A DNA stretch of 64,000 nucleotides, taken from positions 9,176,001 to 9,240,000 of the forward strand of contig OZ234494.1 of assembly GCA_965153455.1 (NCBI GenBank), read 5' to 3'. The stretch comes from Sphagnum compactum (Eukaryota > Bryophyta > Sphagnopsida > Sphagnales). Both the position numbers and the translations under genes were made by a program. Positions 47,694 to 64,000 of this stretch are shown piece after piece (the stretch's first letter is position 1; the number at the start of each line of letters is the position of its first letter). The notes under the pieces are model-generated. The model saw only the letters and a program-made list of their open reading frames with translations. It did not search any database and was not told where the DNA came from.

Positions 47694-49137
47694 AGAACAT
47701 CTGCCAGCCAACTTATTTGCATGATTCAAATTGTTGCATTCAGCATTGTACTCTCCCAGATTCATATTAGTGGACCAGATTTTCTGCCAAGCTAATTCTT
47801 GCAAATGTCTACCTAATCAGTTCATTCATCACTTAATGCTGTATCACCTAAGCTTTTACCACCTCAGGTTTAGTATGAGGATATCCATGGCACAAACCTC
47901 TTTGGTGTTAGGTGTCCATAGCAAATTGAGATGTGTACAAAACTATTCTCAGATGAGCTGCATGGAATCCTTTTTGTACCATAAAAAGCATGGCAGAAGC
48001 TTCATTTTTCTTGGTGCTCATTTTGTGGTTCATTTTCAATTTCAGTTCTCTTGAGTTGCAATCCTCTATATACAGAGGTAGCAAGCTGGAAAACTTTTTC
48101 AGTCCTTTACGTGAGGACTGTAAATTCCATAATTTGTGCTGTGGCAGAGGATTTTGTGTAAATCTCTACCACTTTCAGGCGTGTATGATTGATCCATAAA
48201 TCCAGCATACCTGATGAAGTTTCAGTCATGATACCTGATGAAGTCCAAAGAAAATTATTCTGCTATTCTGTCTGCTCAAGAAAAATCTTCATTTCTGCAA
48301 CAAGAAAAACAGACATCGTCAGAAGCATGCAAAGTCACATATACATATGTATAAGCAGTTACAAGAAAGGCATGATGAGCTCAATGAAGAAACACTCTTG
48401 AGAAGAGACAACAAGAGTTTGTCTCTGACCTAAGAATTATGATCCATCACAGGAAAGATCTTCAGGATCAGTCGGTCAATCTAGTTTTTTAAAGACAAAT
48501 GCTCAAGAACATGCCAAGGATTGTTTGATTTATCACATTGCTGTGATGCTAGCAGCTGGTTTCGAAATAACCCGTTTCTCACTTGGGTCGGTGTTCCAAA
48601 TTACAACTTGGCCTTAAAGAGCGCTTCGTTGGACGAATCCAAATTTCCAATTACACGTGGAAGATTCTGGTTGGTTATTCCTCAGTCGAGGCAACTTGGC
48701 CGATCTGACTCTTCAAAGTGAGAAAATTAAATATCCACAGAACGGACGACTGGATAGCTCCCACGTGTAATAAACCAACTGGATTGACCCTCGTCGCATC
48801 ATCAAGAGTCAGCCACCGCCACACTACGTTCTGCCCATGTTCAGAAGATCGAACGATCGAAAACTCTGCCCATCTTAGATCTACGGTGCTGACTATTCTG
48901 ACATGGATAAATGCTCAGAAGCTATGATTAACCGTTTGAAAAGTCATAGTTAATTCCATCCATAATCCTTGTCTCCTCCTTCTACATCCAATTCTATTCC
49001 GACAACTGTCTGCGCCCTCTGATTCCCTGATGCCATTCCAGACCAGAATCTTCCCCTACTACTGTATTCACAAATCCTTCCAAAGGCCATACGCGCGCGG
49101 GAGAAGAGAGACAAAGAGACTGTGTGAGTGCGCGCGA
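47694..49137. other. PI4K alpha 3' region and intergenic spacer
   Basis: No gene is supported. The first several hundred bases are presumably the 3' untranslated region of PI4K alpha; no single poly(A) signal stands out. The rest is mixed-composition spacer up to the leader of the NAL1-like gene. Confidence 0.4.
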
Positions 49138-49266
49138 GAGAGAGAGGGCGAGAGAGAGCGAGAACGAGATCAAGAATTGCGAGAGAGAGAGCGAGAGAGA
49201 GCGAGAACGAGATCAAGAATTGCGAGAGAGAGAGCGAGAGAGAGCGAGAACGAGATCAAGAATTGC
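49138..49266 (+). repeat. Three copies of a 43-base GA-rich repeat before the NAL1-like gene
   Basis: Copies at 49138-49180, 49181-49223 and 49224-49266 each contain a GA-dinucleotide part and the unique end GAACGAGATCAAGAATTGC. Copies 2 and 3 are identical and copy 1 differs by one base. The period is not a multiple of three, so the open frames across it are artefacts. It is probably in the promoter or leader. Confidence 0.9.
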
Positions 49267-49698
49267 GAAGTGCAGGGAGGAGGGAGAAGCGCAAGGGGGG
49301 GGGGACAGAAGAAAGAGAAGAGCAGAGGCAGAACTACTGCGACCGGCTGAGGAGTGGGTAATGATAATCTAAATGGAAAAACAAAATGGGACTGGGAAAA
49401 AGGAAGGTAAAGGTCTTAGAGTCTTGCTAGTTTGTGCGTGCGTGCGTCTGTGTTTTGTTTTCCCCCCTTCATGTGTGAAGGATTTGTTATTAGAATTGAG
49501 ATGATGGTGGGGAGGGGGAGACTGGAGATCGGGTGCTGGTTAGCTCTGAGAGAGAGATGATATTTGCATGTGGGGAAGGGAGAGAGTAGGAGTAGAAGAA
49601 GAAGGGATGGCGGTGGTGGGAGTGGTATGAGGAGAGGGGGGGATTGAGAATGAAATGGAGACTGAAGAGGAGGGGTGTTGGGGTAGCGCGAATGAAGG

Positions 49699-52600
49699 AT
49701 GGACATCACACGCTTGCTGCGTGCCACAGCTCGAAGTCGGGAATCGCCGATGGCAACACAGCCGGATGCTGTGCACTGGACTTACGTAACGGGGAGTCGT
49801 CCGGCGGGTTGTGAAAGCCCGCCTCTGCAACCGTTTGCATCGGGGGGACAACTTGAGAGCAGTGCGGCGTACGTGTTATGGCCTCCTTCCAGCTGGGTCA
49901 CGGGATCGGCGGAGGAGAGAGCCGCCTACTTCAATGAACTGCAAAAGAGAGTGGAACGGGACTGCGACGGCGATCGGATGCCAAGCGGACGACAAGCGTC
50001 CACTTTGTTTGACCTCATGACAATTCGAGCTTTCCATAGCAAGTCCCTTCGTCTCTACAGCCTGGGCACTGCTCTGGGCTTCCGGACACGACAGGGGGCT
50101 CTCACTAACATACCTGCCATCATCGTCTTTGTCGCTCGCAAAGTACACGGACAGTGGCTCCTCGATATGCAGAAGCTCCCAAGTATCCTTGAGGTATGTA
50201 TGTATACACACACATCTCTTCCTTCACCTGGTTCAACTTGCATGCGTACCACCTACGTACCCATGGCCGCGCTGGAGGGTCCTCTCCCTCCTCCCCTCCA
50301 TGCTATTCTTTTGTCTTTTCCAGTGTTGAATTGCAAATCCACTTTATAGTTTTTCTCCATGGATCAACTGGCCTAATCTCATGAGTGTTTTGGGGATGTG
50401 CAGGGTCCAGGCAGGGTTTGGTGTGATGTAGATGTAGTGGAGTTTTCATACTATGGACCTCCTGTGACCACTCCAAAGGAACAAATCTATACAGAGCTCG
50501 TTGAGGGTTTGCGAGGAAATGATGCATCCATTGGCTCTGGCTCACAGGTTTGAAACTATGAGAGCAAAATTGCAAACCCTGTTGCTAGACAGTGATGATG
50601 CATGCACATCAGAATTCTGTATCTTTTTTTACAGTAGCTGCAACTTTCGGTCGATTTGTGGAAGAGATTTTCATTTTCAGTTCTCAAGTGCTTTGTTTGT
50701 AGTGCATTTTCAAAGGTCTATTTTTCGGCTTCCACCTGTTTGAACATGGTGATTTTCCAGTGTAAAAAGGGCAGTAGTGACTGGTGCCATTTCAATTGAG
50801 ATAAACTACTAATTCTCAGCACTACAGTTGCAGACATACTCCTCCCAGTACCTTGTCAGAGACACAGCAGCAATATATGCGGAAGTCTCATAAAAGAGAT
50901 ATGTTAGAGTTGCGTTGTTCCATCTCGTCACGACTGCATCTTATGAAGAGCTTCTTCACAATACCTGAGAAGGAAGGACTCCCTCAGTTGCACTTTGTGA
51001 TGGAGCTCCACATTCAGAATGGACAAACCAGCAAGCTACTTGAGTTTGACAACTGGAGGGTTCAGTGACACTTCAGTGCCTCTTATGGAGCACCCCACAT
51101 TTTTTTGCTTCCAAGCTATGGGACAGCAACAAGACCAAAAAAGCAAACCTAACTAGAATCACTGTGGAAACCTTCAGGTGGCAAGTCAGGAAACGTATGG
51201 CACTCTTGGGGCTGTGGTTCAGAGCCAGATCGGATTTCGTCAAATTGGCTTCCTTACTAATCGCCATGTTGCAGTTGACCTAGACTACCCTGCCCAGAAG
51301 ATGTTTCATCCACTACCACCAAATCTTGGTCCAGGTGTGTACTTGGGTGCTGTCGAAAGAGCCACATCTTTTATCAGAGATGATCTGTGGTATGGCATTT
51401 TTGCTGGCATGAATCCAGGTATTCTTCTCTCCATCCTGTTTGAACTTGCGTTACTGTATACAAATGTAAATTTGCAGTATTCCATAATTCTTCTTACACT
51501 GGTGTTCTGTCTGCAATTTCTTACCACTGGTTAAGAGACAAAGATACAACTAAGTTTGCTTGAAGTCTTTTGCACTTTTCGCTCCATCCATGGGAAACCT
51601 TATGAGAGACTACTGGCGTTTTTATGAACGCCCTTTGGCTGCTTAATTGTGGCATAAGCAAGTAGTGCTTGTCACCTATTCAAACTTCTGTGATAGACCA
51701 ATGAGTTTACATCCACAAGTCTGGAAGATGTACCATTGGTCTAGATCTCACCATCAACATCTTTGACTTGAAGAAAATTCTTTATTTCCCTGTGGGAAAG
51801 GTGGCTGTCCTGGGTGCCTGCATAGTGGGGGATGACCGCTATTGTATGAGATGGTGTGGTTGTTCCCTGTTTGAGTTTGGGAAGCTGTTGGATTTCTATT
51901 GCCCAGCACATTCTTCATCCTCATCTGGAACTCATTAGTAACACCTTTCAAGACTTCTGGTGTTTCCAGAAACATGCCATTGGTTTCAGTCACCTCATTC
52001 TAAATGTAGAATGATGATGAGGCTTGCTATGTGTTATCAGCCCTAGCTATACATGCACTCAAGGCCAGGAGTGTAATTTTAAGGACCTTGGGCTGAGCAT
52101 TCTAGTTAGTGTTGACACTCAGCATTATCGTCTTCTTTTCTTGGTTCAGTCCATATGGTCTATTTGAGGCTGCTTGTCCCATAAGGTACTCCTTTGGAGT
52201 ATGCATGGCTGATAGAGTATGATGGATGTTGATTAGAAACCCATAGTAGTTAGTGAACTCTAATCTGAGGGATAAATCCAATTTCAAAGATCTCAGATAA
52301 ATCCAATAGCAGCTTCAAGATTGTGGATACAATAGGCATCCAGCCAAGATTTACTTACTGCAATTTTTTGGGGTTGGCCACTGTCCTGATTTGCAGAGAC
52401 CTTTGTGAGGGCTGATGGAGCATTTATTCCTTTCTCCGAAACATTTGATTTGTCAAAGGTGACAACATCACTAAAAGGCATGGGGGAGATGAGTGACCTG
52501 ATGCGTGTTGATCTGCGGGCTCCCATTGACAGCTTGATTGGTAGGCGTGTGGCCAAAGTTGGCCGAAGTTCAGGCCTTACAAGAGGTGTGATCATGGCTT

Positions 52601-53648
52601 ATGCTGTTGAATACAATGATGAAAAGGGCAATTGCTTCTTCACTGACTTTCTAATTGTTGGTGAGAGCAAGCTGACTTTTGAGCTGGAAGGCGATAGCGG
52701 GAGCCTGATTTTGTTGGCAGAGGGTCAGCATGCTGGATCCAAGCTGCGACCGATAGGGATCATTTGGGGAGGCACTGCAAACCGGGGACGTTTGAAGCTT
52801 CGCAATGGGCATGGGCCAGAAAACTGGACAAGTGGTGTTGATCTGGGTCGTCTCCTAGACATGCTCCAGTTGGACATAATTACCACCAATGACAATTTAC
52901 AAGGTTAGCTCTACCTGTTCATCAGAGCTCAAAGGTGTTAAGTATTCTTCATGTCTGTGAATTGTGTTGAGAAATGGTGTAAATGGGAAGTAGTAGAGTA
53001 TGTTACAGGTTGTCATTGTGGTGATCTGTCATCCAAAATGGTGGTAGCATCAAGCTCCTTCCTCTTGAAATGGTTGTGTCAACAGTAGGGCCATATGCCC
53101 AATATTCTTGTGTGATGCACAGCTGGAAATGGGTTAACAGTGACAGTCTGTGTGTTGCAGAAGCTATGAAGGTGCAACAGTGGTGCATGGCTTCTGCAGC
53201 GGACCTGTTGCCATCTGATGATAGTGGAGGAATACCTGATGGAGATGCCCCTGAAGTCACTAAACTTCCTGTGGCTGCTAAGGACCTGCTGTCAGTGGCC
53301 TCATTTGACACCATTGCTCGACCACGTGCCAAAGTGAAACAAGGATCAGTGGCTCTTCTAGATTCCAATTTGCATAATATGAATGTGAGGACAGCAGGGT
53401 CATCAACCCCAATACGCATGGACAGCATTGATGAAGGCTATGACTTGTCTCTTGCAATCTCTGCACACTCAGCCCCAGCACAGACACAAGCAGAACCATC
53501 TTATTTCAAGAAGCGAGAGCTGGCCATGAAAGAGCCAGGTATGGAGCTGGAAGGAATTGTAGGTGGCGATCCAGGTGGGGTTGCTCGTGTTGCCAATAAT
53601 GATCTCTTTGAACCACAAATGAAAAGGAATCGACCCTCTGCTCCTTGA
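49699..53648 (+). CDS. NAL1: NARROW LEAF 1-like trypsin-like serine peptidase (5 exons)
   Basis: NAL1-type proteins are plant nuclear and cytoplasmic trypsin-like peptidases; the rice protein controls leaf width and vein number and degrades a co-repressor. Exons: 49699-50193, 50404-50547, 51178-51418, 52397-52903 and 53161-53648, giving 624 residues (rice 582). Phases agree at every junction. Conserved blocks are LLDLMTIRAFHSK-like (exon 1), VWCDVDVVEFSYYG (exon 2), FLTNRHVAVDLDYP (exon 3) and LEGDSGSL with GIIWGGTANRGRLKL (exon 4). The catalytic triad aligns as H243, D300 and S394. Arg242, next to the histidine, matches the position that is polymorphic (His/Arg) in rice. The C-terminus has DLSLAIS, an EAR-like patch. 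The start is the first in-frame ATG; another out-of-frame ATG at 49692 overlaps it. Residue 18 (49750) is an alternative start. Confidence 0.93.
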
Positions 53649-55370
53649 CTGTGTGCAGCTAGCAACATCACAGTTTTGAAAAAACCCAATGTTTTCTGAG
53701 AGACACAGGTGAGGAAAACTGTTCACTCACATACACACACTTACACTTTTGTCATTGTTACGGAACAGTGTACAGTCCTGATACTTCTTGTGTTCTCTTG
53801 TACAACAGATTTTAGAACATATCTGCTCCTTAATTTTGGTATTGAGTTACGTGGATTTTTTTTGAGACACAGGATTTTTTTTTTCCGTCGGACATGGGGA
53901 CATGTCCACTATGTTGGTGTTTTGAAATTTGCTGTGGTCATATCCTTGTAAGTGAAATTGAAGGAGACTTGTTCTGAAGACAAACACTTGGGTTCAGTGT
54001 TAACAGCAAGATATGTGATTATTTTTTGCCACCCATCATGTGTGCTTGTAGAAATTTTTCATGATGGCAATTGATGATACAGTACAAAGTAATGTGATTC
54101 CATTGGTGTTACTGTATTGCAGAAGGGTACGTGTACATGCATTTAATAAGCAATTAATGAATTTTGGGAGAAAAGAAAAAAAGGGAAAATGAGTGAATTA
54201 AAATAATATCCAACAATTCTCTTTTCATTCCAATTTGGGGGTCAGTCTCCTACTTCAGCAACAATAATCCCAAACAACAAGCATAGCAACAATAAACACT
54301 TGATTGTTGTGTGTGCATGTTTTCATATGAGTGTGATTTTGTTGCTTTTAATATTGTTGGGCATCAATTTATATTATTTTGTTTATTTTGTTTCAAGTTT
54401 CATACTTTTTTATATTTATGAGTATTTTTTTAAATTAGTTTCTTTCATATTCATATATATATATATATATAAACATTTTTAAATATCATTTTTGGTGTAT
54501 GGCTAGATTTAGGTTTTAATTTTTTTTTTTGCTATACTTTGTCTTAGGACATCCCAAAAAAAGTTTATAGAACACACCTTTTTCAATACCTATTGTGGAT
54601 GAAATGTGAAACCATTGATTCAAATTGATGAAACTTTTATACATAAATATATATTGGCAATTGTATTTTTAATTTCTTTCGGTGCCATTAGTAGGGAAAA
54701 CATAAAATAGTATTATCAAGCAGATAAATGTAAATATAATCTCCAACACGAAAGTACACATGCTAGGCATCACCAATTCCCAACATGAAATCATGTTTTC
54801 AAATTTTTTTTCCAACTATGCCAAATGAAATGGTTGGGGGAATTTCCAAAACAAAGGATTTAGTGTTTACATTTTCATGAAATAGAGTCAAATGTTTAAC
54901 TAAAACATAATATTAAAATTCCAATCATGACCAATAAAAAAAGAAAAGGAGAGTTGCCAAAAAGAGAATTTTAGTTTTGCATTTTTGTAAAACATAGAGA
55001 AGTATTTAATTTAAATGTAAAATTAAAATGCCAACCATGACCATTAAAAAAAAAACACAAACTGGTTCTAGTCAGGGTTTTTCCAAAAGAATTCATTATC
55101 TCGAAAATTTGTGTAATTTTTCCAAAATTAGAAAAAAAAATCATTTGAATTTACTCTAAAAGAAACAAAAATTTCCTTAAAGTTTCCGAATTGTTTTGTC
55201 AAAAAAAAAGGACAAATTTTGTTTGGGGGAAAAAAAAAGCCCTTGTTCAAGTTCTAGTCGACGCTGGTTCATGATTCATCCACGAAGGCAGGGATTTAGG
55301 GTTTGTAATGGTGCGTGATAGTGTGGGGTATGGATAATTTCATCCACGAAGACGTTGTGTTTGTCATTGT
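53649..55370. other. NAL1-like 3' region and AT-rich spacer
   Basis: After the stop codon, a short 3' untranslated region gives way to AT-rich DNA with A and T homopolymers and a TA microsatellite near 54455-54470. No gene or RNA is seen. Confidence 0.5.
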
Positions 55371-56128
55371 AATGTGACCACGACGATGGCGCTCAAGCTT
55401 TTGCCTACGACACTTGGTGTTTGCTCACGCAAGGGTTTGTCGCAGCGCCATCGCAGGATCAGCAAACGGATCGCTCCCGCGTGCACGAAGCCAAGGAGCG
55501 AATCCAGCGGCGTTGTGTGGAGCGAGGGACCGGTAGTTGGGAGACGAAAAGGAAACGGCAGAGAAGAAGAAGAAGAAGAAGAAGCTGGAAGCTATGTTTC
55601 CTTGATGACTTGATTGGAGACTCAAGGAGCAAGGAAGGCGCGCATCGTTGTCGTGGGTGGACGGCGCGTAGATTGTTGCCTATTTCTTGAGGCTCTGCAG
55701 CAGGGCTTTTTGTTTTTTTTCATACTGGAGAACTGCGAAGAATAGTAGGAGAGGGGTGTTGTTAGTGCGAAGAAATGTTGATATAGGTCAAGGGTTTCGG
55801 GGAGGGCGGAGGGGGGGGGGGGGGGGGGTGGGGGGTGATTCTGTGCAGTGGGTGGGAAGTTGAGTGTACCTATCTAGGAAAGAATTTGTACATCTCCCGT
55901 TGGAGAGGAGAAAGAACGAGGGGCAGGAACAAATTGGAGTGACAGGGTGGTCAGTGAGAGAAACTGAAGCTGCAAGGTTACCTATACAGGTCGCCGACTC
56001 TCCATTGAGGTCGACAGTCGACAACACGAGAAGCAAAGGTTGTGTGAACCAAGAGTTTCAGAAACCAGAGTTTTGCCGAACAGAGCCTCTGGTTTTGTTT
56101 TTTTTTTTTGGGAGTTTCTTAGGGTTTG
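55371..56128 (+). promoter_or_regulatory. Long leader/promoter of casein kinase 1 with upstream ATGs and G tract
   Basis: GC-rich DNA begins at about 55240. An ATG at 55386 opens a 76-codon frame without recognised motifs, ending at 55613; it could be an upstream ORF. A GAA repeat (55561-55583) and a G homopolymer broken once by T (about 55809-55837) follow. The G tract could form a quadruplex in DNA or RNA. The transcription start is not visible. Confidence 0.4.
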
Positions 56129-61490
<5,362 letters not shown>

Positions 61491-63385
61491 TTTAGGCCAG
61501 TTTTGGGGTTGAAGGTGGGCCTTGTTGCCTATGTCCTCCCCTTAGTCTTTGTGTGATCTTCATCTGTTTTCAGCAAATTGTAGGGCTCTCTGTCTGGCAT
61601 ACAGTCCAGATGGGGGATTTGGATGATGTGTAAATCAATGCTTTTGTGTTCTATTCTGGCAGTCTTTTTTTCTTCCTCAGATGAGCCTTTTTCCTAGTTG
61701 TATTTTTGGTTTGTATTTTCTGTTTTTCACTGTGTAACTGGTTACATCTATTGCAATGTCCAATGCCTAGTAAGAAAGACAACTCCACAGTTGAAGCCTA
61801 CTGTAGAAGTTCTTGAAGTGGAAGTTTCTCAGTGAGTGGTTGAGAATGGAGGTAAAGGAGGGGAAAGGGAGTGATCATCCTTATTTGTCATAGTTTTCCT
61901 CAGCTAGTTTAGTGCTCAAAACTGTTTAGTATTCTCGATGATGGTTTGTGAAGTAGGTCATTATGCTTATGGACCTTATTGTTGTCCAACAATGAATGAA
62001 ACACGAGGTTGTTTTGGAGAATGGAGTCGTAGAGTTTCAGCCATGCAATTCGGGTTCAGAGCTTGTGTATTTTTCAAATTAGAAGAGTGTCCATGTTGAA
62101 GTTTCATTTCCAAGATTTTTTGTGGGAGAAAATTCAGCTGTTTCTGTAAGCTGTCATTGTTTCAGTTTGTCTGAACTGGAATGCACTTGTGTTTTTTCAG
62201 AACCATGATGTGAATGACTTCTTGCAGGGTCCTTGGGCATACTAATTTTTAAGTGGTAGGTGTAAGGCCCACAGATTGGAGTGTTACCAGAATAAGGTAC
62301 TGGCCCAAGGCAGTAGTCAAGGCAGTGCCGAATTCTGGTAATGCAACTGTCCAAGGGCCTTACTGTGTGGAATGACCACTCAGCCTCATAGCTGATGTGC
62401 AAAGAAAAACTGACAGGCCCTTACAAAAATGTAAGAGCCTGCCCAGAGTTATAACATAACCTCCTCTGTCAAGAGGGGATCTTACGGATTTAAGGCTCCC
62501 TCCTAATACACTGCGGAATCCCAGCAAGGTCATTATTTGTAGAAGAGACATGTCCTTCGGGTGTGCTGAGCACAAGATGGGTGGGCAATGTCTGGGCACC
62601 TTAGCGGCGTGCAGATGTCAGTTCTGGGAGGAGTTGAACTTTGAAAGAGTGAGCAAACTTGATGGAGCTGTATGTGGTTTTCACAACTTTCTCTGTGGAT
62701 TTGTGTATTTGGAGATGAGATGAATCATGGCTATAGATGAGTTTGGAATTGTAGTTTTCAAATCAGAGTGGCATGTTTGGGATAGGAACAGTGGGCAGCT
62801 ATGTGCCTGCTACTTTTCTCTGTATAAGGGGTATGGAGCTCTGCATCCATTGCTTGAGAGTCTGGATTTGCTGCCTGGTTGGTTCTGCACCAGCCATGGT
62901 GATTGGATTGTGGTGGTGTGGCACTTTTGGGACTGGTTCTCAGTAGATTAAAAAGTGGCACATTCATTAGGGATTTCTTCCACTGAAAGAAACATATAAT
63001 CATGTACCCTTTTTTTGGAGCACATGATCACATGTTTCTGTTGCAGATTCAGTCCGTTTATGCAGGGCATTTTTGTAAGGAGGTCACATGGAAGACAGCA
63101 ATATTGCAAAGGTTCGGTGTGACTTTGCATGGAGCAGTAAATTCCTGTCATGTAGCTGACTGAATTCTTGCCTTATGTCAATTTCCAAGTGGTGAAAGTA
63201 GTGTCCCATTTCCAAGTTACATTATATCTCTTCGTCTTTTGACTGATTGCATAATGTAGTCAAGTGCAGTGATACCTTTGTATGTACACAGGCAACTGTG
63301 GTGTTGGAAGCTTGCTGTTGGAGTGTGGTTTGAGAAGACAGAGTTTGGATCCACCTACTTTTTGCGAGTCTTTGTTCCTTTTTTC
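61491..63385. other. CK1 3' region and spacer with hairpin-forming repeats
   Basis: The 3' untranslated region of CK1 probably occupies the first several hundred bases. A cluster of inverted repeats lies at 62261-62441 (described separately). The remainder shows no supported gene, although exons of the minus-strand gene at the window end could lie here. Confidence 0.4.
62261..62441. repeat. Nested inverted repeats (two hairpins)
   Basis: GTAAGGCCC (62262-62270) pairs with GGGCCTTAC (62355-62363), and inside it GTTACCAGAAT (62283-62293) pairs with ATTCTGGTAAT (62332-62342) with one mismatch. The spacing is symmetrical, giving one large imperfect hairpin. A second hairpin follows: 62414-62425 pairs with 62430-62441 around AAAA with one mismatch, and uses the same CCCTTACA word. 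This may be a MITE or a small foldback element. Confidence 0.55.
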
Positions 63386-63389
63386 TTAC

Positions 63390-63429
63390 CTGCTTTTGCC
63401 TTGTTAGATGGTTGTATGTGCTGCCTGAC
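63390..63429 (-). other. Candidate 40-base exon of the minus-strand coiled-coil gene
   Basis: On the minus strand a strong acceptor (pyrimidine-rich, ending TTTGCAG) precedes 63429 and a GTAAG donor follows 63390. The frame joins in phase with the exon ending at 63750 (VRQHIQPSNKAKA). No homology supports it. Confidence 0.3.
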
Positions 63430-63657
63430 CTGCAAATGCAAAGGAGAAACGGAACTCTTGAGGACCATGAATATGTTTCCACAGCATGCCTGCTGAAAGG
63501 AGATCACAAATCAAAGCTTCTGCTGGTATGTGACAAGATTTCTCAACCAAGGAAAATCTAGGATTGGAGCAGCACAGCTATTGCTTGACAAAAAAATCAC
63601 TATTACTGCAAAGATGAAGATGTGCCTTATTTAGTAATTGATTCCCAACATTCTGAT

Positions 63658-63681
63658 TCTGCAGAGTTGATTCTCTGCAGA
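63658..63681. repeat. Small perfect inverted repeat
   Basis: TCTGCAGAG (63658-63666) and CTCTGCAGA (63673-63681) flank a six-base loop. It lies just after the donor of the minus-strand exon, inside its intron. The significance is unknown. Confidence 0.6.
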
Positions 63682-63749
63682 TGAACTGAAATATACCTTT
63701 TTTCAGAATGTTCTGTGAGAGGAATGTGTTTCAACTGAAGGAGTGTTAC

Positions 63750-64000
63750 CTCAGCAAGTGCAACTTCTGCGTATGCAAGTTCACTTCGCAAGGATGAGAT
63801 AGTCTGTTGGAGTTCTTCATTTTTGATGCAGACCTCTGCTGCCTGGGTGGCTGTTGAACTAGTGTACCTCGCACTTCCGCGGAGTTCAGACCACTGAGGA
63901 CGTGGAGTCAAGTTATGTGATTGTCTCTCCACCCTCGCTATTTGCATGAGTTTGCTCTCCAAATCCAAGATTTTTTTCTTCGCTTTGTCAAACTCGTCCT
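63750..64000 (-). CDS. Partial coiled-coil protein, exon continuing beyond the window
   Basis: Read from 64000 downwards, an open frame of about 83 codons ends at a GT donor (AG before 63750, GTAAC after). It begins DEFDKAKKKILDLESKL, has the block LTPRPQWSELRG, and continues IKNEELQQTISSLRSELAYA. Heptad-like spacing of Leu, Ile and Val indicates a coiled coil. The N-terminus lies outside the window and later exons must lie at lower coordinates. I do not recognise the family with confidence. Confidence 0.6.

Noticed and set aside
49030-49372. Three overlapping plus-strand frames rich in Arg-Glu repeats
   Set aside because: They are translations of the GA-rich 43-base tandem repeat, open in all three frames, as expected for simple sequence.

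Overview
The window is nuclear DNA of a land plant. Four intron-rich plant genes can be read by homology and splice logic: UPF3 on the minus strand, and on the plus strand a phosphatidylinositol 4-kinase alpha, a NARROW LEAF 1-like serine peptidase and a plant casein kinase 1. Introns are mostly 60-700 bases. Intergenic DNA is extremely AT-rich, with GC-richer islands made by transposons. A seed-free plant (moss, liverwort, lycophyte or fern) would fit the style of the retroelements and introns, but this is only an inference; the sequence does not name the species. || Layout. 1-400: a short inverted-repeat element. 1150-3582: a GC-rich LINE-type ORF1 (zinc-knuckle protein) with one internal TAG and no reverse transcriptase behind it. 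3583-6200: AT-rich DNA with a degenerate minisatellite. 6200-9700: unassigned DNA with a possible coding relic on the minus strand. 9702-16026: UPF3, 10 exons. 16.4-26.0 kb: about 9.5 kb of AT-rich, gene-free repetitive DNA with recurring TAGG tracts and an inverted pair of tandem modules. 26030-34250: a full-length Ty3/gypsy LTR retrotransposon with two 943/944-base LTRs, PBS, an extra ORF before gag, gag, protease, RT, RNase H, integrase and PPT, disabled by four TAG codons and a frameshift. 34690-47693: PI4K alpha, 27 exons, 2076 codons, starting about 440 bases after the 3' LTR. 49699-53648: NAL1-like peptidase, 5 exons, 624 codons. 56129-61490: casein kinase 1, 14 exons, 493 codons. 63750-64000: part of a coiled-coil gene on the minus strand that runs out of the window. 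|| The four host genes are housekeeping or signalling genes without an obvious common pathway: nonsense-mediated mRNA decay (UPF3), plasma-membrane PI4P synthesis (PI4K alpha), protein turnover linked to development (NAL1-like) and Ser/Thr phosphorylation (CK1). All exon models add up to open frames with matching splice phases, which is the main support for the boundaries given. || The points most worth a second look are the strictly transitional decay of the retrotransposon (16 of 16 LTR differences are transitions, and every in-frame stop is TAG, mostly at CAG/CTG sites), its extra pre-gag ORF, three GC-AG introns, a 5S rRNA-like segment in a CK1 intron, and several tandem or inverted repeats inside introns and leaders.
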